From assembly GCA_902571915.1 (NCBI GenBank), contig CACGDY010000001.1:282613-346612 (forward strand): DNA of 64,000 nt, in the 5' to 3' direction. The stretch is from an uncultured Pelagibacteraceae bacterium (GTDB lineage Bacteria > Pseudomonadota > Alphaproteobacteria > Pelagibacterales > Pelagibacteraceae). This document shows positions 8,596-15,835 of the stretch, piece after piece (the stretch's first letter is position 1; every line of letters begins with the position of its first letter). The position numbers were made by a program, and so were the translations under genes. The notes below the pieces were generated by a model. That model worked only from the letters and a program-made list of their open reading frames with translations, searched no databases and was not told the origin of the DNA.

Positions 8596-9054
8596 ATGTC
8601 AAAATTTTTAAAAAAAGGCGAAATTTCATCATCTTGGTATGAAATAGATGCAAAAAACGCAGTAGTTGGTAGATTGGCAACAGTTATTTCAAAAATTATT
8701 CGAGGAAAAAATAAAACAACTTATACACCTCATATGGATGATGGTGACTTTGTAGTTGTAAAGAATATTGAACAAATTAAATTTACTGGCAAAAAATTTA
8801 ATAACAAAAAATATTTCAGACATACTGGCTATCCTGGAGGCATTAAGGAGACAACCCCCGAAAAACTACATAAAAATAAACCAGAGGAAATCTTGAAACT
8901 TGCTGTGAAAAGAATGTTGCCTAGTGGTGTATTGGGAAGAAAGCAATTAACTAAACTTAAAATTTATTCAGGAAGCAATCATCCTCATGAAGCGCAAAAT
9001 CCTAAAATAATTGAATTAAATAATCTAAATAAAAAAAATTTAATTAGAAACTGA
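8596..9054 (+). CDS. rplM: 50S ribosomal protein uL13
   Basis: Large-subunit ribosomal protein, 152 residues. It carries WYEIDAKNAVVGRLAT near the N-terminus, HTGYPGGIKE in the middle and PSGVLGRKQLTKLKIY, the family landmarks. The leader region 8521-8595 is shared with the divergent metY promoter. rpsI follows after one base, the universal rplM-rpsI pair. Confidence 0.97.
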   Translation: MSKFLKKGEISSSWYEIDAKNAVVGRLATVISKIIRGKNKTTYTPHMDDGDFVVVKNIEQIKFTGKKFNNKKYFRHTGYPGGIKETTPEKLHKNKPEEILKLAVKRMLPSGVLGRKQLTKLKIYSGSNHPHEAQNPKIIELNNLNKKNLIRN

Positions 9055-9055
9055 A

Positions 9056-9493
9056 ATGGAAAATATTCAATTAGATAATAAACAAAAAAAAATTAAATTA
9101 GATTTTAAAGACAGCAAATACGCAACTGGAAGAAGAAAAAAGTCGATTGCTAAAGTTTGGTTAAAGAAAGGATCTGGCAAAATTTATGTAAATGGAAAAT
9201 TATATAGTGATTATTTTGTTAGTGAAAATCATAAAATGTTAATTACTAGACCTTTTGATTTAATTGATCAGCCTACAAATTATGATGTTAGATGCAATGT
9301 AAAGGGTGGTGGACCAACTGGTCAAGCTGGAGCAATGGTTCATGGAATTTCAAAAGCTTTAGTTCTATTTGATAAAAATCTCAGATCTACTTTAAAAACT
9401 GAAAAGTTGATAACTCGTGACTCGAGAGCAGTTGAAAGAAAAAAACCAGGAAGAAAAAAAGCACGTAGAAGTTTTCAATTTTCGAAAAGATAA
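9056..9493 (+). CDS. rpsI: 30S ribosomal protein uS9
   Basis: Small-subunit ribosomal protein, 145 residues. YATGRRKKSIAKVWLKKGSG and the GGGPTGQAGAMVHGISKAL region are diagnostic, and the protein ends in the SKR tail that reaches the P-site tRNA. The N-terminal 15 residues before the conserved core are a lysine-rich extension. It is co-transcribed with rplM. Confidence 0.97.
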   Translation: MENIQLDNKQKKIKLDFKDSKYATGRRKKSIAKVWLKKGSGKIYVNGKLYSDYFVSENHKMLITRPFDLIDQPTNYDVRCNVKGGGPTGQAGAMVHGISKALVLFDKNLRSTLKTEKLITRDSRAVERKKPGRKKARRSFQFSKR

Positions 9494-9526
9494 TATTTTT
9501 TTAAATTTAAACAGTTATAATATAAA

Positions 9527-10549
9527 ATGGCAAAGCTTAATATTTTAGTTGCTGGTTCTACAGGTTTTATTGGTATTCAATTAATAAAATTATTGATTAA
9601 ACATAAAAAAATTAAAATTAAATACTTATGTGGAAATAATTCAATAGGTAAAAAGATTTCATTTTTTGATAAATCATTAGAAAAAAAAAAATTACCTAAA
9701 ATTATAAGATTCAATAAAAAACTTTTAAAAGAAATAGATGTTGTTTTTACTGCTTTACCAAATGGTGAGGCCCAAAAAATTTCTAATTATTTATTACCAC
9801 GAAATACTTTAATTGATTTATCAGCTGACTTTAGACTAAATAAAATTAAAGAATATGAAAAATATTATAATATAAAACACAAGTCACATAAAAATATAGT
9901 TAATAGTATTTACGCTTTGCCTGAGATTGTTGGTAAAAAGATAAAAGATTTTAACATTATAGGATGCCCTGGTTGTTATCCAACTTCAATTTTGTTACCT
10001 TTAATTCCACTTATTAAGAAAAATCTTATTATTAGTAAAACTATTATTATTGACTCAAAATCTGGATATTCTGGTGCGGGGAGAGGTGTATATAAGAAAT
10101 ACAAAAACAAAAATTTATTTAATTCCTTGAAAGCTTATGGCGTAGGTTTTCATAGACATAACTCAGAAATTTTTCAAGAACTAGGCAATATTAAAAAAAA
10201 AGGAATTAATTTAATTTTTACTCCTCATATTGTACCAATGTTTAGGGGTATATTGAGTACAATTTATGTAGATTTAAAAAAAAAATCTTCAATTATGAAT
10301 ATTCAAAATATACTAAAGAAATTTTATAAAAACAAAAGATTTATAAAAATAATGCCTTTAAATACCTCAATAGGAACTAATGATGTAATGAATACAAATA
10401 ATTGTTATATATCAATATGTAAAACAAAATATAAAAATAAAATAGTTTTGTTAAGTGCAATAGATAACTTGATAAAAGGAGGAGCAGGTCAAGGTGTACA
10501 AAATATGAATTTAAAATTTGGATATAAGGAACATGAAGGTTTATTATGA
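9527..10549 (+). CDS. argC: N-acetyl-gamma-glutamyl-phosphate reductase
   Basis: Third enzyme of arginine synthesis, an NADPH-dependent reductase acting on N-acetylglutamyl phosphate. The protein has 340 residues with an N-terminal nucleotide-binding motif VAGSTGFIG, ALPNGEA, the catalytic cysteine in IGCPGCYPTS, SGYSGAGRG and the histidine region VGFHRHNSEI. The stop overlaps the start of the small lipoprotein gene (ATGA), so these are translationally coupled. Confidence 0.96.
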   Translation: MAKLNILVAGSTGFIGIQLIKLLIKHKKIKIKYLCGNNSIGKKISFFDKSLEKKKLPKIIRFNKKLLKEIDVVFTALPNGEAQKISNYLLPRNTLIDLSADFRLNKIKEYEKYYNIKHKSHKNIVNSIYALPEIVGKKIKDFNIIGCPGCYPTSILLPLIPLIKKNLIISKTIIIDSKSGYSGAGRGVYKKYKNKNLFNSLKAYGVGFHRHNSEIFQELGNIKKKGINLIFTPHIVPMFRGILSTIYVDLKKKSSIMNIQNILKKFYKNKRFIKIMPLNTSIGTNDVMNTNNCYISICKTKYKNKIVLLSAIDNLIKGGAGQGVQNMNLKFGYKEHEGLL

Positions 10550-10719
10550 AAAAAAAGTTATTTTTATTAATTGTTTTATTATATTCATGTTCAGTAAATC
10601 CAAATACGGAAAGTAAAAAAAAGATTAATTTTAATTATTTAGACAATTTGTCATTTGAAGAATTTAAAGTTAAACTTAATGAATATGTAAATAATACTTC
10701 ATATCCCAAAATAGATTAA
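10546..10719 (+). CDS. Small predicted lipoprotein, 57 residues
   Basis: A 57-codon frame starting at the ATGA overlap with the argC stop and ending 4 bases before hom. It begins MKKKLFLLIVLLYSC, a lipoprotein signal with a lipobox-like LYSC and the Cys at residue 15, followed by a short charged segment ending NTSYPKID. The tight placement on both sides argues for real translation. I do not recognise a family; similar tiny lipoproteins (LptM-like) exist between biosynthetic genes in other bacteria, but no homology is claimed. Confidence 0.65.
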   Translation: MKKKLFLLIVLLYSCSVNPNTESKKKINFNYLDNLSFEEFKVKLNEYVNNTSYPKID

Positions 10720-10723
10720 TTTT

Positions 10724-12016
10724 ATGACTGAATCCGTAAATATAGCAATTGTTGGATTGGGACAAATCGGTAATTATTTGTACAATGAAATAAATTTAAA
10801 AAAAAAATCAATAGAAAATAAAACAGGAAAAAAGATAAAAATCGTAGCAATTTCTGCAAAAAACAAAAATAAAAAAAGACGTTATAAAATCAACAAAAAA
10901 ATTTTTTTTGACAACCCTTTTCAAATGATAAAAAAGAATAAAATTAATATTCTTTTTGAATGTATAGGTTTGTCAGATGGAATATCAAAAAAAATTATAA
11001 TACATGCATTAAAAAATAAGATACACGTTATAACACCAAATAAAGCTTTAATAGCAAAGCATGGTGATGAATTATCTAAACTTGCAGAAAGTAACAAAGT
11101 AAACCTAGAATTTGAAGCATCAGTAGCAGGTGGAATACCATTATTACAAACTATTAAAAATGGATTGGCGACAAATCAAATTAAAAAATTTTATGGAATA
11201 TTAAATGGAACAACTAATTATATCCTATCAGAGATGGAAAAAACAAATCAGTCATTTGATAAAGTACTATTAAAAGCTCAAAAATTAGGATACGCCGAAC
11301 CAGGAAATCCTAAATTAGATTTAAATGGCTTTGATGCTTTTGCTAAAGTAAAAATCTTATCTTCACTTGCATACAAAAATAGAATATCAAACAATAAATG
11401 CATAATGGAAGGTATTCAAAATATTGAATTAAAAGATATTAAGATTGCTAATAAATTAGATATGAGAATCAAACTATTAGGTATATCTAAGATAATTAAA
11501 AATAAGTTATTCGAAACAGTTCATCCATGTTTAGTTAATAAAGACTCTTATATTGGTAATGTTAATGGTGTTATGAATGCAATTATTTTAGAGGGAAAAC
11601 CAGTTGGAGAAACTGTTTTACAAGGTGAGGGCGCTGGACCAGGTCCAACCTCATCCTCTTTACTTTCTGATTTGATATCAATTTTACAGGAAAATACTAA
11701 GTATCCTTTTGGTGTTCCTTTTAAAAAAAGAGGATCCATTAAATCATTTCAATTTAATAATTATGTAAATTCACTTTATTTAAGGTTTGAAGTAAAAGAT
11801 AAACCAGGTGTTTTATCTTTTATAACTAATAGATTAGCCAAATTTAAAATTTCTATTAAAAGAATCATCCAAACACCTGATAAAATTAACAAAAGGGCAA
11901 CGATTGTAATTATTTCACACAAAACTTCTGAAATTAATTCCAAAAGATGTTTACAAATTTTCAAAAAAAATAAAAATATTATAAAATTTCCAACTTTAAT
12001 TAGACTTTTTAATTAA
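10724..12016 (+). CDS. hom: Homoserine dehydrogenase
   Basis: Reduces aspartate semialdehyde to homoserine, the branch point to threonine and methionine. It has 430 residues: an N-terminal NAD(P) motif IVGLGQIGNY, the catalytic domain with NKALIAKHGDEL, EASVAGGIPLL and LNGTTNYIL, and a C-terminal ACT domain (RFEVKDKPGVLSFI), which usually gives threonine feedback inhibition. It ends in an ATGG overlap-type junction with the AEC transporter (stop and start share a base). It supplies metY. Confidence 0.96.
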   Translation: MTESVNIAIVGLGQIGNYLYNEINLKKKSIENKTGKKIKIVAISAKNKNKKRRYKINKKIFFDNPFQMIKKNKINILFECIGLSDGISKKIIIHALKNKIHVITPNKALIAKHGDELSKLAESNKVNLEFEASVAGGIPLLQTIKNGLATNQIKKFYGILNGTTNYILSEMEKTNQSFDKVLLKAQKLGYAEPGNPKLDLNGFDAFAKVKILSSLAYKNRISNNKCIMEGIQNIELKDIKIANKLDMRIKLLGISKIIKNKLFETVHPCLVNKDSYIGNVNGVMNAIILEGKPVGETVLQGEGAGPGPTSSSLLSDLISILQENTKYPFGVPFKKRGSIKSFQFNNYVNSLYLRFEVKDKPGVLSFITNRLAKFKISIKRIIQTPDKINKRATIVIISHKTSEINSKRCLQIFKKNKNIIKFPTLIRLFN

Positions 12017-12918
12017 TGGAAATTTATATAAAACTTTTTGAAATTTTATTTCCAGTATATTTTGTTGTTGCTATTGGATATTATCTTGGAAAAAAAAATC
12101 CAAAAATTGATACTACATTTATTACTAATTTTGCAGCAAATGTTGGTACACCAGCGATGATTATATACGCCTTAAATCCTGCAAATACTACAATTGAAAT
12201 TTTTAAAGATTATTTTTGGTACTATTCACTTGCTATAATTGGCTTTTTTATTGTTGGCATAATCTTTTTATCTTTATTGAACACAAAAGATATAATTAGG
12301 GAGTTACCACCCTTTGTTATGCCTAATACAGGTAATATGGGGTTGCCTATATGTTTATTTGCTTATGGAACACAAGGCCTTGGGGTAGCAGCTGCCATAT
12401 CCGCACTAATAGTTTTGTGTCATTTTACACTCGGAGTTTTTCTTGCGGATAGAAAATTTAGCCTTAATGTAATTTTAAAAAGTGCACCTTTTTACGCTAT
12501 TGTATTTTCTATTTTTCTTCTTTTTTTTGATCTTGAATTGCCTGTGTTTGTTGAAAACACTACTTTTTTACTGATGTATGCCACTATATTTCTGATCCTT
12601 ATGTCATTAGGAATTGCTCTTACGAGGTTGAAAGTTTTCTCATTTAATAAAGCTTTGTTTTCATCTATTGGAAGAGTTTTTTTAGGCCCAGCTATAGGAT
12701 ATGCATTGATTTATTATTATAATCTTGATGGATATGCGGCTGGAGTTTTACTTATACAATGTTCAATGCCTAGTGCAGTTTTAACATATTTAGTTGGATC
12801 AATTTATTCACCAAAAAAAATAGTTGATAGTATTGCGAGCATGATAGTTGTATCAACCACAATTTCATTTTTTACTATACCTATAGTAGTATTTTTTGCC
12901 TTAAAGTATTTTAATTAA
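12016..12918 (+). CDS. AEC-family (auxin efflux carrier-like) transporter
   Basis: Integral membrane protein, 300 residues, about ten hydrophobic helices. PNTGNMGLPICLFAYG is the family hallmark and a second half-repeat ends with IQCSMPSAVLTYLVG. The family exports or imports small organic anions such as malate; the substrate cannot be read from sequence. Its start overlaps the hom stop by one base, so it belongs to the argC-hom transcription unit, which may suggest an amino-acid-related substrate. It converges with a glycosyltransferase gene, overlapping it by 8 bases. Confidence 0.88.
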   Translation: MEIYIKLFEILFPVYFVVAIGYYLGKKNPKIDTTFITNFAANVGTPAMIIYALNPANTTIEIFKDYFWYYSLAIIGFFIVGIIFLSLLNTKDIIRELPPFVMPNTGNMGLPICLFAYGTQGLGVAAAISALIVLCHFTLGVFLADRKFSLNVILKSAPFYAIVFSIFLLFFDLELPVFVENTTFLLMYATIFLILMSLGIALTRLKVFSFNKALFSSIGRVFLGPAIGYALIYYYNLDGYAAGVLLIQCSMPSAVLTYLVGSIYSPKKIVDSIASMIVVSTTISFFTIPIVVFFALKYFN

Positions 12919-13633
12919 TTTTTTTAAAAAAATGTTTTATTTTAAATTTGATATACTCTAATTTTGCAATTTTTCGTCTATTTATAAATCCTTTTGCTAT
13001 TAAATCTTTTAAAGAATCTTCATTAGAATGTTTTTTATAAACTAAATCCTCATTTGTTAAATATTTAAATTTTTTACTCAAATCTAAAATTTGATTTTTT
13101 TCAATAAATTGTAAATATAATGATATCCAAAGATCATCGTTTAAAAATAAATTTTTATTTTTATCAACAAAAGAGTAATAAAAATCATTTATTCGTTCCA
13201 AATTTTTAGTATTAATCAATATACCGTCTGCTCCTTGGCCCATATTAAGCTTAAATACCTTCTGCACATAAAAACTGTAGTTTTTATTATGTTTTTTAAA
13301 TTCATCTACAAAAATTTCAAACATTTTATAATGATAAGAATGATCATCATCTAAAATTATGACTAGATCAAAATTTTTTGTTTGATCTAATGACCCCATC
13401 AATTTTGTACCTGGTCCGTAGTCATCACATCTAATTATTTCAACATTTTTTTTTTTTAATTTTACAATTTGTTCTTCTTTAAATTCGTAATGTGGAAATC
13501 TTTTAAATTTATAAGGTAAATTTAAAAAGATTTTTTTAGGTTTTAAAGACTGATTGTTTATTGAGTCTATGGTTTTTTCTATACTTTTTAATCTTGACGG
13601 CAATGTAGTAAATGAAACACAAAAATTTATCAT
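12911..13633 (-). CDS. Glycosyltransferase-like protein (GT-A fold)
   Basis: Protein of 240 residues with a GT-A type start, SFTTLPSRLKSIEKTIDSI, and an acidic LVIILDDDHSYHY that fits the metal/nucleotide-sugar DXD site. The C-terminal half is lysine-rich. There is no membrane anchor, so it is probably a cytoplasmic enzyme acting on surface glycans. Its start overlaps the recombinase stop by 4 bases, an intimate coupling of a glycan gene with a recombinase gene. Donor and acceptor are unknown. Confidence 0.72.
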   Translation of the reverse strand: MINFCVSFTTLPSRLKSIEKTIDSINNQSLKPKKIFLNLPYKFKRFPHYEFKEEQIVKLKKKNVEIIRCDDYGPGTKLMGSLDQTKNFDLVIILDDDHSYHYKMFEIFVDEFKKHNKNYSFYVQKVFKLNMGQGADGILINTKNLERINDFYYSFVDKNKNLFLNDDLWISLYLQFIEKNQILDLSKKFKYLTNEDLVYKKHSNEDSLKDLIAKGFINRRKIAKLEYIKFKIKHFFKKIN

Positions 13634-14583
13634 ATCTTAATTTTATTTAACGCATTATTTTTAAATATATTTGCCTCTTTAATGTATCTTCTAACCATTT
13701 GTGTTGTTTTGTGACCAGTCATTGCCATAATACTACGTTCATCAGCACCAGACACTGCAGCAACAGTTGCAAAACCTGATCTTAAACTATGACCCGCAAA
13801 ATTTTTATTCTCAATCCCAGCTAAATTTAGATATTCTTTCATTAATAAAACTACTGATTGGTCGGTTAATCTTTTCTCTGTTAGAGATAAACCTTTAGAA
13901 AATCTTCTAAAAATAGGTCCAGATTTAATTTTAGAAATTTCTAGCCATTTTTTAAGATTGACAATTGGACAATAAGTTTCATTAGTGAAGTAGGGTAGAC
14001 CTTTAATCATCCCTTCACCGAATTGATCAGTTTTTGACCTTTTAATAGTGATTTTGAGCCCCTCAGGTACAAATTCTAAATCTTCATGATCGATTGAAAT
14101 TAACTCAGTTCGTCTAAATCCACCTCCAAAGCCAACTAATATTATTGATTTGTCTCTAAACTTCTTAATATCCTCAATTTTTTGTTCATTTATTACATTA
14201 ATTATAGATTTTAAATGATTGATTAATATAGGTTTTTTACCTTTTTGAATACTCCCTTTTACCCTTCTTATTCCCATTAAGTTTTCTACAATGATTGGAT
14301 GTTTTGTATCTAAATAATGCCCTTTTAGTTTATGAAACATGCTAATTGAAACTAATCTTCTTCTTAAAGTGCTGATTTTTGAATTTTTAGAAAGATGGGT
14401 GAGGTATAAAGAAACGATTTTAGGCTCAGATGGTAAAGAATTTAAACCATGCTTAGCACAAAAAGCTCCAAAGTCTTTAAAGTCTGATTTATATGCTCTT
14501 AAAGTGTTACTTGCTTTAGAGCTTTTGAGGTTATTTAAAGTTGCCTCATGTAGCGATTTTAGGTCTGTAGTTAACTCATTCAT
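13630..14583 (-). CDS. Tyrosine recombinase / integrase
   Basis: Site-specific recombinase of 317 residues with a SAM-like N-terminal core-binding domain (residues about 5-100) and a C-terminal catalytic domain. All catalytic residues are visible: Arg157 or 158 (GGGFRRTEL), Lys184 (SKTDQ), His265 and Arg268 (HSLRSG), His291 (TGHKT) and Tyr300 (RRYI). It is therefore predicted active. It is not an obvious XerC/XerD; it resembles phage- and island-type integrases. The promoter contains a large perfect inverted repeat. Neighbouring genes are glycosyltransferases and a structured RNA, as expected for a variable locus. Confidence 0.93.
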   Translation of the reverse strand: MNELTTDLKSLHEATLNNLKSSKASNTLRAYKSDFKDFGAFCAKHGLNSLPSEPKIVSLYLTHLSKNSKISTLRRRLVSISMFHKLKGHYLDTKHPIIVENLMGIRRVKGSIQKGKKPILINHLKSIINVINEQKIEDIKKFRDKSIILVGFGGGFRRTELISIDHEDLEFVPEGLKITIKRSKTDQFGEGMIKGLPYFTNETYCPIVNLKKWLEISKIKSGPIFRRFSKGLSLTEKRLTDQSVVLLMKEYLNLAGIENKNFAGHSLRSGFATVAAVSGADERSIMAMTGHKTTQMVRRYIKEANIFKNNALNKIKI

Positions 14584-14586
14584 ATA

Positions 14587-14621
14587 ATTACTATTGATAA
14601 CAATTAATTATCAATAGTAAT
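14587..14621. repeat. Perfect 14-bp inverted repeat with 7-bp spacer upstream of the recombinase
   Basis: Left arm ATTACTATTGATAA (14587-14600), spacer CAATTAA, right arm TTATCAATAGTAAT (14608-14621). The left arm begins 4 bases before the recombinase start codon and the right arm covers the predicted -10 box. The core octamer TCAATAGT occurs a third time at 14642-14649 over the -35 box. The geometry fits either a tyrosine-recombinase crossover site or an operator for autoregulation. Confidence 0.85.
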
Positions 14622-14645
14622 ATACTAAGTGTATTTTAATGTCAA
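14617..14645 (-). promoter_or_regulatory. Strong sigma-70 promoter of the recombinase
   Basis: On the minus strand TTGACA (14645-14640), a 17-base spacer and TATTAC (14622-14617). The consensus -35 is unusual for this window. The predicted start at about 14610 lies inside the inverted repeat, so a protein bound to the repeat would block transcription. Confidence 0.65.
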
Positions 14646-14662
14646 TAGTTTAAATTATTATT

Positions 14663-14839
14663 ATGAGTCCTGTAGATGGAGAAATCCCAGCAGTATGGTT
14701 TTTAATAACTTCGGTTGGTTTTATTTTTTTAAGCTATATTCAGTTTAAAAATCACGGAAAAACCATTGAAACTATATTTCTATCAATATTGGCAATTTTA
14801 TTTTTTATTAGCTATTTTATATTAGTTTTTAAAGCTTGA
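14663..14839 (+). CDS. Small two-helix membrane protein, 58 residues
   Basis: A 58-codon frame, divergent from the recombinase. It starts MSPVDGEIPAVWFLITSVG, followed by two hydrophobic helices (roughly residues 11-28 and 38-57) separated by a short polar loop, QFKNHGKTIE. The codon use is normal for the window. No family is recognised. It precedes the structured RNA by about 85 bases on the same strand. A membrane-active small protein next to a recombinase could be a toxin or a simple hypothetical protein; nothing decides this. Confidence 0.55.
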   Translation: MSPVDGEIPAVWFLITSVGFIFLSYIQFKNHGKTIETIFLSILAILFFISYFILVFKA

Positions 14840-14923
14840 GTTATCCCCACTCTTAACAAGGTTAAAAAAATCAATCAAAAAGTGATACGATTTAAAAGTT
14901 TTATTTGATAGTATATAAATGAA

Positions 14924-15104
14924 TTAAGAGGCAACTCTTAACTGGCCAATTGGACAAAAGCCGAGAGGTACAATTCCAGGGGGCAGAAAGCTCTGTAAAG
15001 CATCGCTGAACATACAGAGCGGGAGGCATGGCGGTAGCGCATCAACGACGTGCCAAAACAACTGTTCTTTGCACCTTTAAAAGTGCAAGGAAACAGGGGT
15101 TTTT
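14924..15104 (+). ncRNA. Unidentified structured RNA, about 180 nt
   Basis: This stretch contains no credible protein frame, is clearly richer in G and C than its surroundings, and folds into successive perfect stems. TTAAGAG/CTCTTAA closes a GCAA tetraloop (14924-14941). CTGG (14942-45) pairs with CCAG (14976-79) around a CCAATTGG palindrome. GCTCTGTA (14990-97) pairs with TACAGAGC (15013-20). GGCA (15025-28) pairs with TGCC (15051-54) around GCG-GTAG-CGC. A terminator-like hairpin ends it. A weak TTTAAA-17-TATAAA promoter at 14891-14919 would start transcription at the first stem. I compared it from memory with tmRNA, SRP RNA, RNase P RNA, 6S RNA and common riboswitches and none fits. It is either a free small RNA or the leader of the MGMT-like gene. 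Confidence 0.7.
15062..15104 (+). terminator. Terminator-like hairpin ending the structured RNA
   Basis: CTGTT (15062-66) pairs with AACAG (15092-96), and CTTTGCAC (15067-74) with GTGCAAGG (15083-90) around an 8-base loop, with one bulged A. Four G and then five T (15100-15104) follow. The G run between stem and T tract makes it a weak intrinsic terminator, and it lies only 8 bases before the next start codon, so it may instead control that gene. Confidence 0.55.
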
Positions 15105-15112
15105 ATTCTTAG

Positions 15113-15388
15113 ATGATACTCAAAGGGACAAAATTTCAACTAAAAGTTTGGAAATACTTAAAAAGTATACCAAAAGGTCAAGTTAAGACCTATAAAGAAG
15201 TTGCAATAAGCATAAAAAGCCCAAAATCAGCTCGTGCTGTGGCTAATGCTTGCGCTAAAAACCCATATGCACCAAAAATACCTTGTCACAGAGTAATTAA
15301 ATCTGATGGGACACTTGGAGGCTACTCTGGAAGAGGTGGAATTAAGCAAAAGCTCAAATTACTTAGATCTGAAAAAGTAGTCATTTAG
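15113..15388 (+). CDS. MGMT-type alkyltransferase domain protein (Ogt/MGMT C-terminal domain only)
   Basis: A 91-residue protein consisting only of the DNA-binding/active-site domain of O6-alkylguanine-DNA alkyltransferase: GTKFQLKVWKYLKSIPKGQVKTYKEVA, the recognition helix SARAVANACAKNP and the reactive-cysteine motif IPCHRVI, then GGYSGRGGIKQKLKLL. The Cys is present, unlike in alkyltransferase-like (ATL) proteins that carry Trp there, so repair activity is possible despite the missing N-terminal domain. It directly follows the structured RNA; no clear Shine-Dalgarno precedes the ATG. Confidence 0.88.
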   Translation: MILKGTKFQLKVWKYLKSIPKGQVKTYKEVAISIKSPKSARAVANACAKNPYAPKIPCHRVIKSDGTLGGYSGRGGIKQKLKLLRSEKVVI

Positions 15389-15835
15389 TCCTATTTTGAG
15401 GCTTTTTTAAGTTCAAAAAGTTAATAAAATCAACACTTTTTAAACAATTAACTGTTTTTTTCTTAAATAATTTAATTCACGCTTCAGTTGTACCATATAT
15501 GAGACTATACCTAAAATAGACCCCTCTATGGACGTTTAAATGGTATATTCGATTAACGCATCGCTCTACTATTCAACTATATCAATGCTTTTGGCCTACC
15601 CTATTTTAAAGGAAATTCTTAGCCAGTATTGCTAAAAAACTCCTATTTGTATGGATTATTTGATGTTTTTGATTATTTAATAAAATTTTAGACTTTTGTG
15701 GATCATATAAATCAATTTTATATTAAATAATAGATATATTACAAAATTAAAATATTAATAAAATTCAATAAATACAATAGTTTATATTTATTACTTAAAG
15801 CGATACTTTAAATAATAGTAAATAAATAATACCTA
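15389..15835. other. 447-base gap without a recognisable gene
   Basis: The left half (15389-15650) is of mixed composition and looks like decayed sequence; the right half (15650-15835) is almost pure A/T. On the minus strand 15440-15535 an unusually protein-like run of 32 codons is open (SIEGSILGIVSYMVQLKREL in its middle), bounded by stops and with no good ATG start except an internal one. It may be a gene remnant. A short TTAGC/GCTAA hairpin lies at 15619-15635. No tRNA, terminator or mobile-element ends were seen. Confidence 0.5.

Noticed and set aside
14841..14849. DnaA box (TTATCCCCA) hinting at an origin
   Set aside because: Single site with a mismatch to TTATCCACA; no cluster of boxes and no origin-associated genes nearby.
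14924..15104. tmRNA, SRP RNA, RNase P RNA or 6S RNA
   Set aside because: No tRNA-like T arm or tag frame, no GGAAGGAAGCAGCC-type SRP loop, no RNase P core, and the ends do not form the long 6S hairpin.
15619..15635. Terminator at the TTAGC/GCTAA hairpin
   Set aside because: Only 5 bp, A-tract rather than T-tract follows on the plus strand, and no gene ends beside it.
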